The translations under genes and the position numbers were made by a program. A stretch of DNA of 64,000 nt from positions 62,001 through 126,000 of the forward strand of contig NZ_AMDP01000018.1 of assembly GCF_028128615.1 (NCBI RefSeq). The letters are read 5' to 3'. This document shows positions 11,427-20,545 of the stretch, piece by piece. How positions within the stretch are numbered: the first letter of the stretch is position 1; the number at the start of each line of letters is the position of its first letter. The stretch is from Enterococcus sp. 5H (GTDB lineage: Bacteria; Bacillota; Bacilli; Lactobacillales; Enterococcaceae). Below the pieces are notes generated by a model, which had not been told where the DNA came from, ran no database searches, and worked only from the letters and a program-made list of their open reading frames with translations.

Positions 11427-12401
11427 ATGCAGCAACCTTTATTTTTAAAACCAGTGTTTCAAGAAAAAATCTGGGGCGGCGATCGCTTACATACCGTTTT
11501 TGGTTTTGATTTACCCAGTAACAAAATTGGTGAAGATTGGGCGATTAGTGCACATCCACATGGTGTCAGTGTAGTAGAAAATGGTGAATTTGCTGGTCAA
11601 AAGCTTGATGATTTATGGACCAATCACCGTGAATTGTTTGGAAATGCTCAGGGAGATGTTTTTCCTTTACTAACTAAAATTTTAGATGCCGAAGATGATT
11701 TATCTGTACAAGTTCATCCTGACGATACCTATGGCTTAGCCCATGAAGGCGAACTAGGAAAAACAGAATGTTGGTACATTATTGATGCTGAACCAGGAGC
11801 AACGATTATTTACGGACATAACGCTAAAACACGTGAAGAATTAGAAGCTATGATTAAAGAAGAACGCTGGGATGATTTATTAAAGAAAGTTCCTGTCAAA
11901 AAAGGTGATTTCTTCTACGTACCAAGTGGAACAATTCATGCGATTGGCAAAGGGATCATGATTTTAGAAACGCAGCAAAGTAGTGATACAACATATCGCG
12001 TTTATGATTACGATCGTAAAGATGACAAAGGTCAAGCGAGAGAATTGCATATTCGTCAGTCTGTAGATGTGACAACAGTTCCGGCTAAAGATGCGCAATT
12101 GTCGATTCAGCAACAAAATCAAGGTCAGTCAAGCATTGTTACTTATTTGAAGACAGCTTTCTTTAATGTTTATGAGTGGCAAGTTAAGGGAGTTTTGAAA
12201 TTAAAGAAAAATGCGCCTTATACATTGGCAACGGTTATTGATGGTGTGGGTAGTTTGATTATTGAAGAAGAAGGTACGCTTAAAACAGAACAGTATGATT
12301 TAGAAAAGGGAACAAGTTTCATTTTACCGAATAGTATTACGAAATGGCGAATTGAAGGGGATCTAACAATTATCGCTTCAGAACCTGGAATAGATGTATA
12401 A
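11427..12401 (+). CDS. manA: Mannose-6-phosphate isomerase, class I
   Basis: A 324-residue cupin enzyme that interconverts mannose-6-phosphate and fructose-6-phosphate in the cytoplasm. Zinc-site motifs are visible in LLTKILDAEDDLSVQVHPDD (QVHP near residue 97) and in YVPSGTIHAIGKGIMILETQ (His near 173). This is the short Firmicutes form (ManA/Pmi). It has its own ribosome site (AAAGGGGAC) and a terminator shared with the convergent gatD, so it is monocistronic. Confidence 0.95.
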   Translation: MQQPLFLKPVFQEKIWGGDRLHTVFGFDLPSNKIGEDWAISAHPHGVSVVENGEFAGQKLDDLWTNHRELFGNAQGDVFPLLTKILDAEDDLSVQVHPDDTYGLAHEGELGKTECWYIIDAEPGATIIYGHNAKTREELEAMIKEERWDDLLKKVPVKKGDFFYVPSGTIHAIGKGIMILETQQSSDTTYRVYDYDRKDDKGQARELHIRQSVDVTTVPAKDAQLSIQQQNQGQSSIVTYLKTAFFNVYEWQVKGVLKLKKNAPYTLATVIDGVGSLIIEEEGTLKTEQYDLEKGTSFILPNSITKWRIEGDLTIIASEPGIDV

Positions 12402-12447
12402 GTAAAAAGAAGATTGTTTGGAACTTCCAAACAATCTTCTTTTTACT
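12402..12447. terminator. Bidirectional terminator between manA and gatD
   Basis: AGTAAAAAGAAGATTGTTTGG pairs with CCAAACAATCTTCTTTTTACT with a short AACTT-type loop: a near-perfect 20-bp stem serving both convergent genes. Confidence 0.92.
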
Positions 12448-13144
12448 ATTCAACTGTGACCATCTCTGTAGGAATTTCAAATGGTTCACCGTATTTTTTT
12501 TCTAAGGCTGTTTTAATTAAACGAATACCAAGATTTTCATTCCGAGCAAGGATTGGTCCATGGAAATAAGAACCAAACACATTTTTATAAATTACACCTT
12601 CAGAACCATCTTCGCTATTATTACCTTTACCTTGTATGACATTACCTAATGGACGCTCGCCTTCACCTAAAAATGTTCGTCCATTATGATTTTCAAAACC
12701 GTAATAAGTTTCATTGAATTCTTCATTATGAATTACAATATCACCGATGTAACGGTTGTTTTCTTGGCTTAAAGTGTAGTGATCCAGCGCACTAATCCCT
12801 TTGATTTTTTCACCGTTAGCACCCATATAATAATGCCCTAAAAGTTGATAACCACCGCAAATAGCTAGCATCACACCATCATTTTCGATGTATTCTGTTA
12901 ATGATTCTTTTTTTGTTTGAATATCTTCTGAAATAATTAATTGTTCAAAATCTTGACCACCGCCGACAAAAACAAGATCATATTTATTGGGATCAAAAGG
13001 TTCATGGATACTCACGATTTCAGAACGAAAAGTGACACCCATTTTTTCAGAAAGATATTTCAGCATTAATAAATTACCGTTATCACCATAAGTGTTCAGC
13101 AAATTTCCATATAAATGACAGACAACTAATTCTTTAGGCACCAT
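12446..13144 (-). CDS. gatD: Lipid II isoglutaminyl synthase, glutaminase subunit
   Basis: A 232-residue CobB/CobQ-type glutamine amidotransferase. C96 in LAICGGYQ is the nucleophile and H195 in GSYFHGP its partner. GatD releases ammonia from glutamine for MurT, which amidates the D-glutamate of lipid II to D-isoglutamine; the complex acts at the inner membrane face on peptidoglycan precursors. The gene overlaps the end of murT by 11 bp, so the two are translationally coupled. The ATG at 13144 is preceded by GGAGGG. Confidence 0.95.
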   Translation of the reverse strand: MVPKELVVCHLYGNLLNTYGDNGNLLMLKYLSEKMGVTFRSEIVSIHEPFDPNKYDLVFVGGGQDFEQLIISEDIQTKKESLTEYIENDGVMLAICGGYQLLGHYYMGANGEKIKGISALDHYTLSQENNRYIGDIVIHNEEFNETYYGFENHNGRTFLGEGERPLGNVIQGKGNNSEDGSEGVIYKNVFGSYFHGPILARNENLGIRLIKTALEKKYGEPFEIPTEMVTVE

Positions 13145-14486
13145 TCATCCCTCCTTGAATATATCCCTTTGCCGCTAAAGATTTGCGTAATTGCAAGACA
13201 GCAGTATATGTTGCTAAAATATAAACGTGTTCTGTTGGAAGTTCTTTAATCGCTTCAATGACAGCTTCTAAATCCGGAATTTCTTTTAGTTTATCTTCAG
13301 AAATACCAGCGACTTTCAAGCGTAATGCCATATCTTTATGACGATCACCGCCTGCAATCACTTCTGGAATTGCCATTTCTGCTAGCGCTTCATGATCGCC
13401 ATCCCAAATCCAACTGACATCAATTCCATCAGCATAATTAGCATTTAGAAGTGAAACAAGTGAAAACGAATAAGGAGCAAGTCCCATCATATCAATAACT
13501 TGATTCAAACCAACAGGATTTTTTACTAAAACAAGAGTACATGACTTATCTCCGATTTTGATTGTTTCTTGACGACCGAAAACTTTTTCATCATAGCTTA
13601 AACCTGCTCTGATTTTTTCCGGTGCTACACCGTAGTGTTCAGCGACAGCTGTTGCTGCTAGTGCATTGTACACATTATACATTCCGCCAACCGCAATACT
13701 GTATTCAGCTCCGTCAATAACAAAATCAGCAGAAGTATTATCCATTTTGACCATTTCCGTTAATTGAACATCTAGTTCAGGACGATGGAAACCACAGTTT
13801 GGACAATAATATTTACCGAGATTGGCATAAGTAATCATTTTATAATGTAAAATATGATGACATTTTGGACAAAGTAGTCCGTCAGTATTGTAATGAGCCA
13901 TCTGTTCATGGTCAGGTTGATGATTAAAACCATAGTATTTTCTAGGATTTATCGTCTCAACAGAGTTAAAAATAGGTGAATCTCCGTTGCACAAAATAGG
14001 TGCTTCTGGTGCGGCTGAGGCACCGTCAACAATCAATTTGTACGTAGTATAAATTTCCCCATAACGATCCATTTGATCGCGGAAAATATTTGTAAATAAG
14101 AATAATTTTGGTTGAATATATTTCGTTACACGACTAAGACTAGCCTCGTCAATTTCAAGTACAGCAAATTTCTTTTGTGCATGCTTATTTTTAGCAGAGA
14201 GGAAAGTTGAAACGATTCCTTGCTCCATATTTGCACCAGTCGGGTTTGTCAGTACGTGGTCAAACTCTTGACGTAAAATATTCACAGTTAAAGCAGTTGT
14301 TAAAGTTTTACCATTGGTTCCGGTGACAACAACAATTTCATAATCTTTTGCTAATGTATCCAAAATCTTTGGATCGATTTTTAATGCTAATTTCCCAGGG
14401 TAGCTACTGCCGCCTTTGAAAAAAGTTTGTAATATCCATTGAGAAGTTTTTCCAGCTAGGATTGCTGCGTGACTTCTAATTCCCAT
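13134..14486 (-). CDS. murT: Lipid II isoglutaminyl synthase, MurT subunit
   Basis: A 450-residue Mur-ligase-like ATPase. The P-loop [13 protein letters not shown], the four-cysteine zinc ribbon inserted in the middle domain (CPKCHH and, about 20 residues later, CPNCGF) and the C-terminal DUF1727 domain are all present. MurT activates the glutamate carboxylate for GatD-supplied ammonia. The frame can be opened upstream to 14603, but the ATG at 14486 has a perfect GGAGGGTG site and gives the family N terminus MGIRSH, so the longer form is rejected. Forms the murT-gatD operon. Confidence 0.95.
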   Translation of the reverse strand: MGIRSHAAILAGKTSQWILQTFFKGGSSYPGKLALKIDPKILDTLAKDYEIVVVTGTNGKTLTTALTVNILRQEFDHVLTNPTGANMEQGIVSTFLSAKNKHAQKKFAVLEIDEASLSRVTKYIQPKLFLFTNIFRDQMDRYGEIYTTYKLIVDGASAAPEAPILCNGDSPIFNSVETINPRKYYGFNHQPDHEQMAHYNTDGLLCPKCHHILHYKMITYANLGKYYCPNCGFHRPELDVQLTEMVKMDNTSADFVIDGAEYSIAVGGMYNVYNALAATAVAEHYGVAPEKIRAGLSYDEKVFGRQETIKIGDKSCTLVLVKNPVGLNQVIDMMGLAPYSFSLVSLLNANYADGIDVSWIWDGDHEALAEMAIPEVIAGGDRHKDMALRLKVAGISEDKLKEIPDLEAVIEAIKELPTEHVYILATYTAVLQLRKSLAAKGYIQGGMNGA

Positions 14487-14933
14487 AAAGCACCCTCCAA
14501 TTTCATCAAGCCAAATCAGGTCAAAAGTGTTCGTGTATGAACAATGTTTATTCGCCCAATTAGTTAATAGTAAAAATGAAACAAATATTTTATTCTGCTT
14601 CACTTTGATAAACTCAATTTATAATAACACAATTGAAAAAAAAAATTAATTCCTTTTACTCTTTCTTACTATATTATAAAGATAAACAGAGTATTATTAA
14701 AAAGGTAGATAAAACCATTTTAGTGTATAATAAGAATATCTAATTTGAAACCGATTACTTGATTTCTCATATGAAAAAAATGATGTTTCCAGAAAGGCGG
14801 TTTATTTCTTTGATAAAATTACGGTTGAGAGAGGCAGTCATTTAAAAACAAAAGAATAAATACAATTTAAGCAATAGAAGCGATTATTATCAGTGATTCT
14901 GAATCTAAACGTTTCTGTATAAGGAGAGTTAAT
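14487..14933. other. Divergent spacer between murT and the purine-type permease
   Basis: AT-rich, 447 bp, no gene seen. It must carry both divergent promoters. I looked for a purine or PreQ1 riboswitch before the permease and could not assemble one. Confidence 0.55.
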
Positions 14934-16208
14934 ATGTTTCAATGGAAAAAGCTTAGTAAGTCAGATATTAAACGTGAAATTTTAGCAGGAACAACTTCAT
15001 TTTTTGCTATTTCTTATATTATTATGGTAAACACAGTTATTTTAGCACAGGCTGGTATGCCCAAAGAATTGACGGTTTTTGGAACTATTTTTATTTCTAT
15101 TATTGGTTCGGTTCTGATTGGGTTATTCGCAGATGCGCCGATTGTGTTAACGACAGGAATGGGTGTGAATTCATTTTTTACCTATACCTTAGTTTTGTCG
15201 TTGGGGCTGACGTGGCAGCAAGCTTTAGCTGTTAGTTTTTGTGCAGGAGCTGTTTATCTAGTTGTTGCCTTTACCAAGTTGAGTAAACTGTTTGCTGAAG
15301 TTGTTCCGGAAACCTTAAAAACGGGAATTACTGTTGGAATTGGTTTTTTTCTAGTTTTAATTGGATTGGAAAAGGGGCATTTGATTGAACGGAGTGAGCA
15401 TACTTTTACTCATTTAGCGCCATTAAACGATCAGTTGACGTTGTTGACTTTATTTTCATTAGCACTGACTTTAATTTTATTTTTAAAAAAAGTACAAGGA
15501 AGTTTTTTTATTGGTATCGTGGTTGTAACGCTTGTATCTAACCTTTTAGGATTAGTTACACCGACAGAACAATTTTCTTTAAAGAGTATCAGTCATTATT
15601 CGGATGTTTTTTTGCAATTGGATTTTAGTTCATTTTTCTCGAAGAGTTTTCTATTGGGAGTATTTGCCTTGTCGATGATCTTGATTTTTGAATCGATGGG
15701 CTTGCTTAAAGGCTTGATGCCAGAAGCGGAAGAAGAACAGTATCTGCGTGCTTATCGTATGACAGGGTTCATTACATTAATTTCTGGTATTTTTGGAACA
15801 AGTCCAACTGTTGCTGCGGCTGAAAGTGCAACAGGGATTGAAGAAGGTGGTAAAACAGGATTAACGGCTATTACTAGTGGTATTTGTTTTCTATTAGCGT
15901 TGATTGCCTTACCGTTTCTTTCGTATATACCAGATGCTGCGTTGGCACCAGCGATTATTATCACAGGTTTCTTGATGATTCAGCAGATCAAAACGCTAAA
16001 CTTTGATGATTTTAGTGACTATTTTCCAGCTATGTTGATGATTGTCTTGATTCCTTTCACGATGGATATCTCTGATGGGATGGCTTTTGGTTTTGTAGCA
16101 TTTCCTTTGACGAAATGGGTTTCTGGTAAAAAAGCAGAATTATCGTTGCCGTTATGTCTAATCTCCGGACTATTTTTACTTTATTTAATTGTGAATGTCT
16201 TTATCTGA
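14934..16208 (+). CDS. NCS2/AzgA-type nucleobase permease
   Basis: A 424-residue membrane protein with about 12 to 14 hydrophobic segments. The opening REILAGTTSFFAISYIIMVN and the motif GTSPTVAAAESATGIEEGGKTGLTA-like segment near residue 285 are marks of the AzgA/PbuG/PbuO group of proton-coupled adenine, guanine and hypoxanthine permeases. Start at ATG 14934 behind AAGGAGAG. It is transcribed alone and ends at a strong terminator shared with ktrB. Purine transport is well supported by family; the exact base is not. Confidence 0.85.
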   Translation: MFQWKKLSKSDIKREILAGTTSFFAISYIIMVNTVILAQAGMPKELTVFGTIFISIIGSVLIGLFADAPIVLTTGMGVNSFFTYTLVLSLGLTWQQALAVSFCAGAVYLVVAFTKLSKLFAEVVPETLKTGITVGIGFFLVLIGLEKGHLIERSEHTFTHLAPLNDQLTLLTLFSLALTLILFLKKVQGSFFIGIVVVTLVSNLLGLVTPTEQFSLKSISHYSDVFLQLDFSSFFSKSFLLGVFALSMILIFESMGLLKGLMPEAEEEQYLRAYRMTGFITLISGIFGTSPTVAAAESATGIEEGGKTGLTAITSGICFLLALIALPFLSYIPDAALAPAIIITGFLMIQQIKTLNFDDFSDYFPAMLMIVLIPFTMDISDGMAFGFVAFPLTKWVSGKKAELSLPLCLISGLFLLYLIVNVFI

Positions 16209-16218
16209 TGTAGAAATA

Positions 16219-16268
16219 AAAGCTGAAACCGAAGTACTCTCAGAGTTACTCCAGTTTCAGCTTTTTTA
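16219..16268. terminator. Bidirectional terminator, permease / ktrB
   Basis: AAAGCTGAAAC and GTTTCAGCTTT pair around an inner ACTCTCAGAGT-containing loop, followed by Ts on the plus strand and As on the other side. Confidence 0.88.
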
Positions 16269-16270
16269 AT

Positions 16271-17668
16271 TTATCCAATAATAATTTTTTCTGACGGATA
16301 CTCATAACCAATATCTCGTGTTTCTTTCGGTACGAATAACAGCAATGTATAAAGCATTCCAATTCGTCCGATAAACATCAATAATGCGATCATTAATTTT
16401 CCAACAGTAGTCAAATCAGATGTAATCCCCAAAGATAATCCGGTTGTTCCAAATGCTGAGGCTACTTCAACGATGATTGCAATTAGCGGGTGGTCTTCTG
16501 TAGCCGTTAAAAATAAAACAGCAAAGAAACACATGGTTAACGATAACATAAACACGACAATTGATTTTTTGACATCATCTTCATCGATTCGGCGGCCAAA
16601 AATATTAATTTTATCTTCACTTTTTAAAAATGAGTATAGATACAAACCAATAATCGCGACAGTCGTTGTTCGAATACCACCGCCAACAGAGCTTGGGCTA
16701 CAACCAATAAACATTAACAACGAAAAAACAATCAACGTAGTAATCTGAAAATCACCTAAGTCATTAATTTGCAGACCAGCATTTCTAGTCGTCATAGAAT
16801 AAAACATCGATGTCATCCAACGTTGAATTTCGCCCATATTTACAAATAAATGATCTTTCTCTAATAAGTAAATTAAAAGCGTTCCGCCAATAAAAAGAAT
16901 AACGAATGCTAACAAAGCTATCTTACTGAATAACGAAAAACGAAAAGGTAAGCCTTTTTTCTGCTTTTTAAAAAACAACCATTCACGAACTTCCATCAAA
17001 ACAGGAAAACCAATTCCGCCGATAAAAATTAAAAACATAATAGCTAACAGAAAAATATAGTCATTTGCAAACGGCATAATTGAATCTCCAGTAACATCAA
17101 AGCCAGAGTTTGTCACAGCAGAAATCGACTGATAAAAACCGTAAAAAATCGCTTTAGGCCAAGTCTTATAATAACCAGCAAAATAAAAATAAATAGAAAA
17201 AAATGTCCCGAAAATAATCTGGAACCATAAAATAATCGAAAATGTAATTCTGATTAAGCGAACGATCCCACTCAATTTTGGCTGATTCATATCAGTCATG
17301 ATTAATTGTCGCTGTTTTAAAGAAATCCTACGTTTCGATAAGATAATAAACGCAGTAGAAATCATCATGATGCCTAAACCGCCTATCTGAAAAAGAACTT
17401 CCATCAACAATATTCCTCGTTCATTAAAGACCGAATTAATATCGAAAGTCGTTAATCCAGTAACACTCACCGTACTAATTGCCATGAAAAACATATCAAT
17501 AAAATGAACGTGAACACCGGGTTCTCGAAAGAAGGGCAGACAAAATAATAAATAAGAAATCACTGTCATAATAATATAGTATGAAACGATAATTTGAATA
17601 GATGAAAAATTTTTGGAGACAAAACGTCTACCTTTCCGTTGCAATAACCATAAAAAACGCAGATTCAT
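16271..17668 (-). CDS. ktrB: Potassium uptake channel subunit, Ktr/Trk type
   Basis: A 465-residue membrane protein of the KtrB/TrkH family. Its four M1-P-M2 repeats are visible as hydrophobic pairs with pore motifs such as SVTGLTTFD and SAFGTTGLSLG. It imports K+ coupled to Na+ or H+ gradients and normally needs a KtrA/TrkA ring, whose gene is not in this window. The frame extends to 17713, but AGGAGG directly before the ATG at 17668 fixes the start (MNLRFLWLL). Monocistronic, convergent with the nucleobase permease. Confidence 0.9.
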   Translation of the reverse strand: MNLRFLWLLQRKGRRFVSKNFSSIQIIVSYYIIMTVISYLLFCLPFFREPGVHVHFIDMFFMAISTVSVTGLTTFDINSVFNERGILLMEVLFQIGGLGIMMISTAFIILSKRRISLKQRQLIMTDMNQPKLSGIVRLIRITFSIILWFQIIFGTFFSIYFYFAGYYKTWPKAIFYGFYQSISAVTNSGFDVTGDSIMPFANDYIFLLAIMFLIFIGGIGFPVLMEVREWLFFKKQKKGLPFRFSLFSKIALLAFVILFIGGTLLIYLLEKDHLFVNMGEIQRWMTSMFYSMTTRNAGLQINDLGDFQITTLIVFSLLMFIGCSPSSVGGGIRTTTVAIIGLYLYSFLKSEDKINIFGRRIDEDDVKKSIVVFMLSLTMCFFAVLFLTATEDHPLIAIIVEVASAFGTTGLSLGITSDLTTVGKLMIALLMFIGRIGMLYTLLLFVPKETRDIGYEYPSEKIIIG

Positions 17669-17914
17669 AATGGACCTCCTGAGTATCATTAAAATAAGTA
17701 TAGCAGAAAACAACTTTAGGGCAAACAGAGAGCAGAAATAAGAAATTGATTAAAAATTAGTAGAATAGGTCACAAATCCGATAGAACATGTTACTTTATT
17801 CAAATAGGGAGTATTAATTTGATCTTGTTTGTGAAATAAAGAATAAAGTCAGAAGGAAATAAGGGCAGCTAGTATCTAAAATACATTTAAAATATGAATT
17901 TTGTTTTTTTATAT
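17669..17914. other. Divergent spacer, ktrB to fumarate reductase
   Basis: AT-rich. It holds the ktrB promoter at the left. No gene is visible; the Crp/Fnr-type site follows at the right. Confidence 0.5.
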
Positions 17915-17936
17915 AAATGTGATTTATTTCACATTT
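17915..17936. promoter_or_regulatory. Crp/Fnr-family operator palindrome
   Basis: A perfect palindrome of 8-bp arms, with core TGTGA-N6-TCACA and flanking AAA/TTT, lies 82 bp before the fumarate reductase start. TGTGA-N6-TCACA is the classic Crp consensus and is shared by FLP/ArcR-type regulators of lactic acid bacteria. It suggests anaerobic or redox-linked control of the reductase. Confidence 0.75.
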
Positions 17937-18017
17937 TAATTGTATTATTTAATTGATTGCACTAATTCCAAGCTAAAAGGTCTGTATCGGTTAAAATTTT
18001 CAAGAGGTGAGGAAAAA

Positions 18018-19538
18018 ATGAAAAAAGTAATGATGCGTTTACTATCACTAAGTTTAGTAATGGGGATTGTAACGGGTTGCGCGAGCGATCAAAAAGAAAC
18101 TGCAAAAGAAAGTAAGGAATCAAAAGATTCTACCGAAGTTACTTCTGGGGCTTCAGCAAATGGATATACTGATTTAAGTGAACTAAAAGATGAATATGAC
18201 ATTGTTATCGTCGGTGCTGGTGGTGCCGGAATGACGGCTGCTTTGCAAGCAAAAGAAGCAGGAATGAATCCCGTTATTCTGGAAAAAATGCCTGTCGCTG
18301 GCGGAAATACAATTAAATCTTCTTCAGGAATGAATGCATCTGAAACAAAATATCAGAAAGCGGATGGCATAACAGACAGTAATGATAAATTTTATGAAGA
18401 AACATTAAAAGGTGGTAAAGGAACGAACGACAAAGAGCTTTTACGCTTTTTCGTAGACCACTCATCAGATGCAATTGATTGGCTAGATAGTAAAGGGATC
18501 GAATTAAGCAACTTGACCATCACTGGTGGAATGAGCGAAAAACGGACCCATCGTCCAGCTGACGGATCTGCAATCGGCGGCTACTTAGTTGATGGACTTG
18601 TGCGCAATGTCCAAGAAGAAGATATTCCATTATTCGTGGATGCTGATGTTACTGAATTGACTGAAAAAGACGGCCAAGTTAATGGTGTCAAAGTAAAATT
18701 AAACGACGGTGAAACAAAAGACATCAAAGCTGATGCTGTCATCGTTACGACAGGCGGTTTTGGTGCAAATAAAGAAATGCTGGAAGAATATGATCCAGAA
18801 CTAAAAGATTACGTAACAACCAATCAAGAAGGTACTACTGGTGATGGTATCAAAATGATCGAAAAACTTGGCGGTGCAACTGTTGATATGAAAGAAATCC
18901 AAATTCACCCAACAGTTCAACAAGAAAAAGCCTATTTAATCGGTGAAGCGGTTCGTGGAGAAGGAGCTATTTTAGTTTCTCAAGAAGGAACTCGTTTTGT
19001 AGATGAATTGGGTACTCGTGATAAAGTATCGGCTGCTATCAACGAATTACCTGAAAAAGCGGCGTATCTTATTTTTGATCAAGGCGTACGTGATCGTGCG
19101 AAAGCGATTGATTTTTATGCTGAACAAGGTTTTGTGGTAGAAGGAAAAACCATCGAAGAATTAGCGAAAAATATTGATGTACCTGAAGCTGCGTTAAAAG
19201 AAACACTAGATCTTTGGAATACAGATGTAAAAGCTCAGTCAGACAGCGAATTTGGACGGACAACTGGGATGGAAAATGATTTAGTAACGGCTCCATACTA
19301 TGCAATTAAAATTGCACCAGGAATCCACCATACAATGGGCGGAGTTAAAATCAATACTAAAACAGAAGTATTAAAAGAAGACGGAACACCAATTAAAGGA
19401 TTATATGCTGCAGGAGAAGTAACTGGCGGACTTCATGGTGCAAACCGCATCGGTGGAAATGCTGTTGCAGATATTATTATTTTTGGTCGTCAATCAGGAA
19501 CGGAAGCAGCAGCTTTTGTTTCAGAACAACAAAAATAG
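18018..19538 (+). CDS. Extracytoplasmic fumarate reductase-like flavoprotein (lipoprotein)
   Basis: A 506-residue FAD enzyme of the flavocytochrome c/FrdA group. A lipoprotein signal (MKKVMMRLL..., lipobox VTGC, C21) anchors it outside the membrane. The FAD-binding dinucleotide fold starts at residue 56 (YDIVIVGAGGAGMTAA). The active-site region EGAILVSQEGTRFVDELGTRD and the HHTMGGVKI and GGLHGANRIGGNA segments fit fumarate or related enoate reduction. There is no FMN_bind domain and no haem domain, but the linker holds an SGAS motif (residues 43-46) that could take covalent FMN. The frame opens at 17940, but GAGGTGAGG before ATG 18018 and the signal peptide fix the start. Likely an electron acceptor in extracellular electron transfer. 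Confidence 0.85.
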   Translation: MKKVMMRLLSLSLVMGIVTGCASDQKETAKESKESKDSTEVTSGASANGYTDLSELKDEYDIVIVGAGGAGMTAALQAKEAGMNPVILEKMPVAGGNTIKSSSGMNASETKYQKADGITDSNDKFYEETLKGGKGTNDKELLRFFVDHSSDAIDWLDSKGIELSNLTITGGMSEKRTHRPADGSAIGGYLVDGLVRNVQEEDIPLFVDADVTELTEKDGQVNGVKVKLNDGETKDIKADAVIVTTGGFGANKEMLEEYDPELKDYVTTNQEGTTGDGIKMIEKLGGATVDMKEIQIHPTVQQEKAYLIGEAVRGEGAILVSQEGTRFVDELGTRDKVSAAINELPEKAAYLIFDQGVRDRAKAIDFYAEQGFVVEGKTIEELAKNIDVPEAALKETLDLWNTDVKAQSDSEFGRTTGMENDLVTAPYYAIKIAPGIHHTMGGVKINTKTEVLKEDGTPIKGLYAAGEVTGGLHGANRIGGNAVADIIIFGRQSGTEAAAFVSEQQK

Positions 19539-19909
19539 TTAAATAAAGTTTAGAGGCTAGGACAGAAGAGGTTGCTTCTGATCCCGCCGTTTATTTAGAT
19601 TTAGAGAGTGAAGCAAAGCTGATTTTTAGTTTTGCCTCACTTTCTATTTTTATGATTAAATGGGCCTTTTTACGATAAAGCTAGGAGTAATTTACTAAAA
19701 ATACTGCAATTTTGCTGAAATAAGATCTGATAGGTTGAATGTATAACAACTAGTTATATAACCTCCAATAAAATAGTAGATAAGTAGCTCGAGTAAGATG
19801 AAAAAATTGCGAAAATGATAAAAAAATAGAACAAAAAATAAAAAAAAGTTATAATTAGATATTAAATAAGACAATAAGTTGTTTTGTGAAACTAAGGGGG
19901 AATTAAAAA
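19539..19909. other. Spacer before LXG module 1
   Basis: Contains a copy of the GGGACA/GCCGTTTATT repeat with a terminator-like hairpin at its 3' end, then about 230 bp of very AT-rich sequence that must carry the promoter of the LXG operon. No gene seen. Confidence 0.55.
19553..19650 (+). repeat. Dispersed repeat element, copy with terminator hairpin
   Basis: Starts GAGGCTAGGACAGAAG and contains GCCGTTTATTTAG as in the copy at 8751. Its last part, AGAGTGAAGCAAA against TTTTGCCTCACTTTCT at 19603-19645, is a strong stem ahead of a T-rich run and may terminate the fumarate reductase transcript. Confidence 0.55.
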
Positions 19910-20206
19910 ATGGGTGTTAAAAGTAGTACAACTGTTGCAGGGAGTGTATCCGCTTCATTTAGCAAATCTGCTAGTGCCTTAAATAGTATCAATGCTTCTA
20001 CGAGTGTAGCCTCAAGAACCAATGTTTCTGGAAATGAAACGGCAAAAACTTCTACAAGTAATTATGGAAAAGGATTGCAACAACTATCTACAAGTATTGT
20101 TTCAGCAGGCGATGCTATTCATACCGTTGCAAAAGACTTTTCAAAAATTGACCAACAAGCTTCTCAGCAATTTGAATCTAATCCATTAGGAAGTTGGTTT
20201 AAATGA
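19910..20206 (+). CDS. LXG-associated helical protein, DUF3130/TIGR04197 type (module 1)
   Basis: A 98-residue, Ser/Ala/Thr-rich small protein (GVKSSTTVAGSVSASFSKSASALNSI start, then YGKGLQQLSTSIVSAGDAIHTVAKDFSKID). It matches the Lap1-like DUF3130 family, small WXG100-shaped partners that bind the N-terminal region of LXG toxins and help target them to the type VIIb secretion machine. First gene of a four-gene operon: partner, second partner, LXG toxin, immunity. Its stop overlaps the next start. A close paralogue lies at 44985. No type VII secretion structural genes lie in the window. Confidence 0.82.
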   Translation: MGVKSSTTVAGSVSASFSKSASALNSINASTSVASRTNVSGNETAKTSTSNYGKGLQQLSTSIVSAGDAIHTVAKDFSKIDQQASQQFESNPLGSWFK

Positions 20207-20544
20207 TGGAGATAGACTATCAAACAAAAATCCGTCAAGTTCAGGATGAACAAGACAGAATACGGCAAGAAATTCGGTCGGTTGAAGAACAACAAGAAGA
20301 TTTTCACTATCTACAACAAGAGGAACAACGTCTTTATAATGAAATTATAGAAACAAGTTCGCCAGAAGACCGTCAATATTTCAAAGATAAGGGAGAAGAT
20401 AGCTTTTCCTTAGCAAAAAAAGCACAACAACAGTTAGAAGAACAAGAAGATGAGTTGAAAAATACTAAAAAACAACTGATTGACAAAGAGGAAGAATTAT
20501 ACATTCAACAAAGAAAAGAACAAGTGAAAGAAAAGGAGCAGTAG
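20203..20544 (+). CDS. LXG-associated coiled-coil protein, DUF3958 type (module 1)
   Basis: A 113-residue, strongly charged coiled-coil protein made almost wholly of Glu, Gln and Lys heptads (RQVQDEQDRIRQEIRSVEEQQEDF, then ending RKEQVKEKEQ). It fits the Lap2/DUF3958 class that forms a complex with the LXG N-terminal domain before export. The ATG overlaps the stop of the preceding gene (ATGATG); a second in-frame ATG at 20206 is also possible. The LXG gene starts 1 bp after its stop. Paralogue at 45272 with the same position and similar first half. Confidence 0.78.
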   Translation: MMEIDYQTKIRQVQDEQDRIRQEIRSVEEQQEDFHYLQQEEQRLYNEIIETSSPEDRQYFKDKGEDSFSLAKKAQQQLEEQEDELKNTKKQLIDKEEELYIQQRKEQVKEKEQ

Positions 20545-20545
20545 G

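Noticed and set aside
14604-14933. Purine riboswitch before the nucleobase permease
   Set aside because: The expected conserved loops and P1 helix could not be assembled and no terminator lies before the gene.
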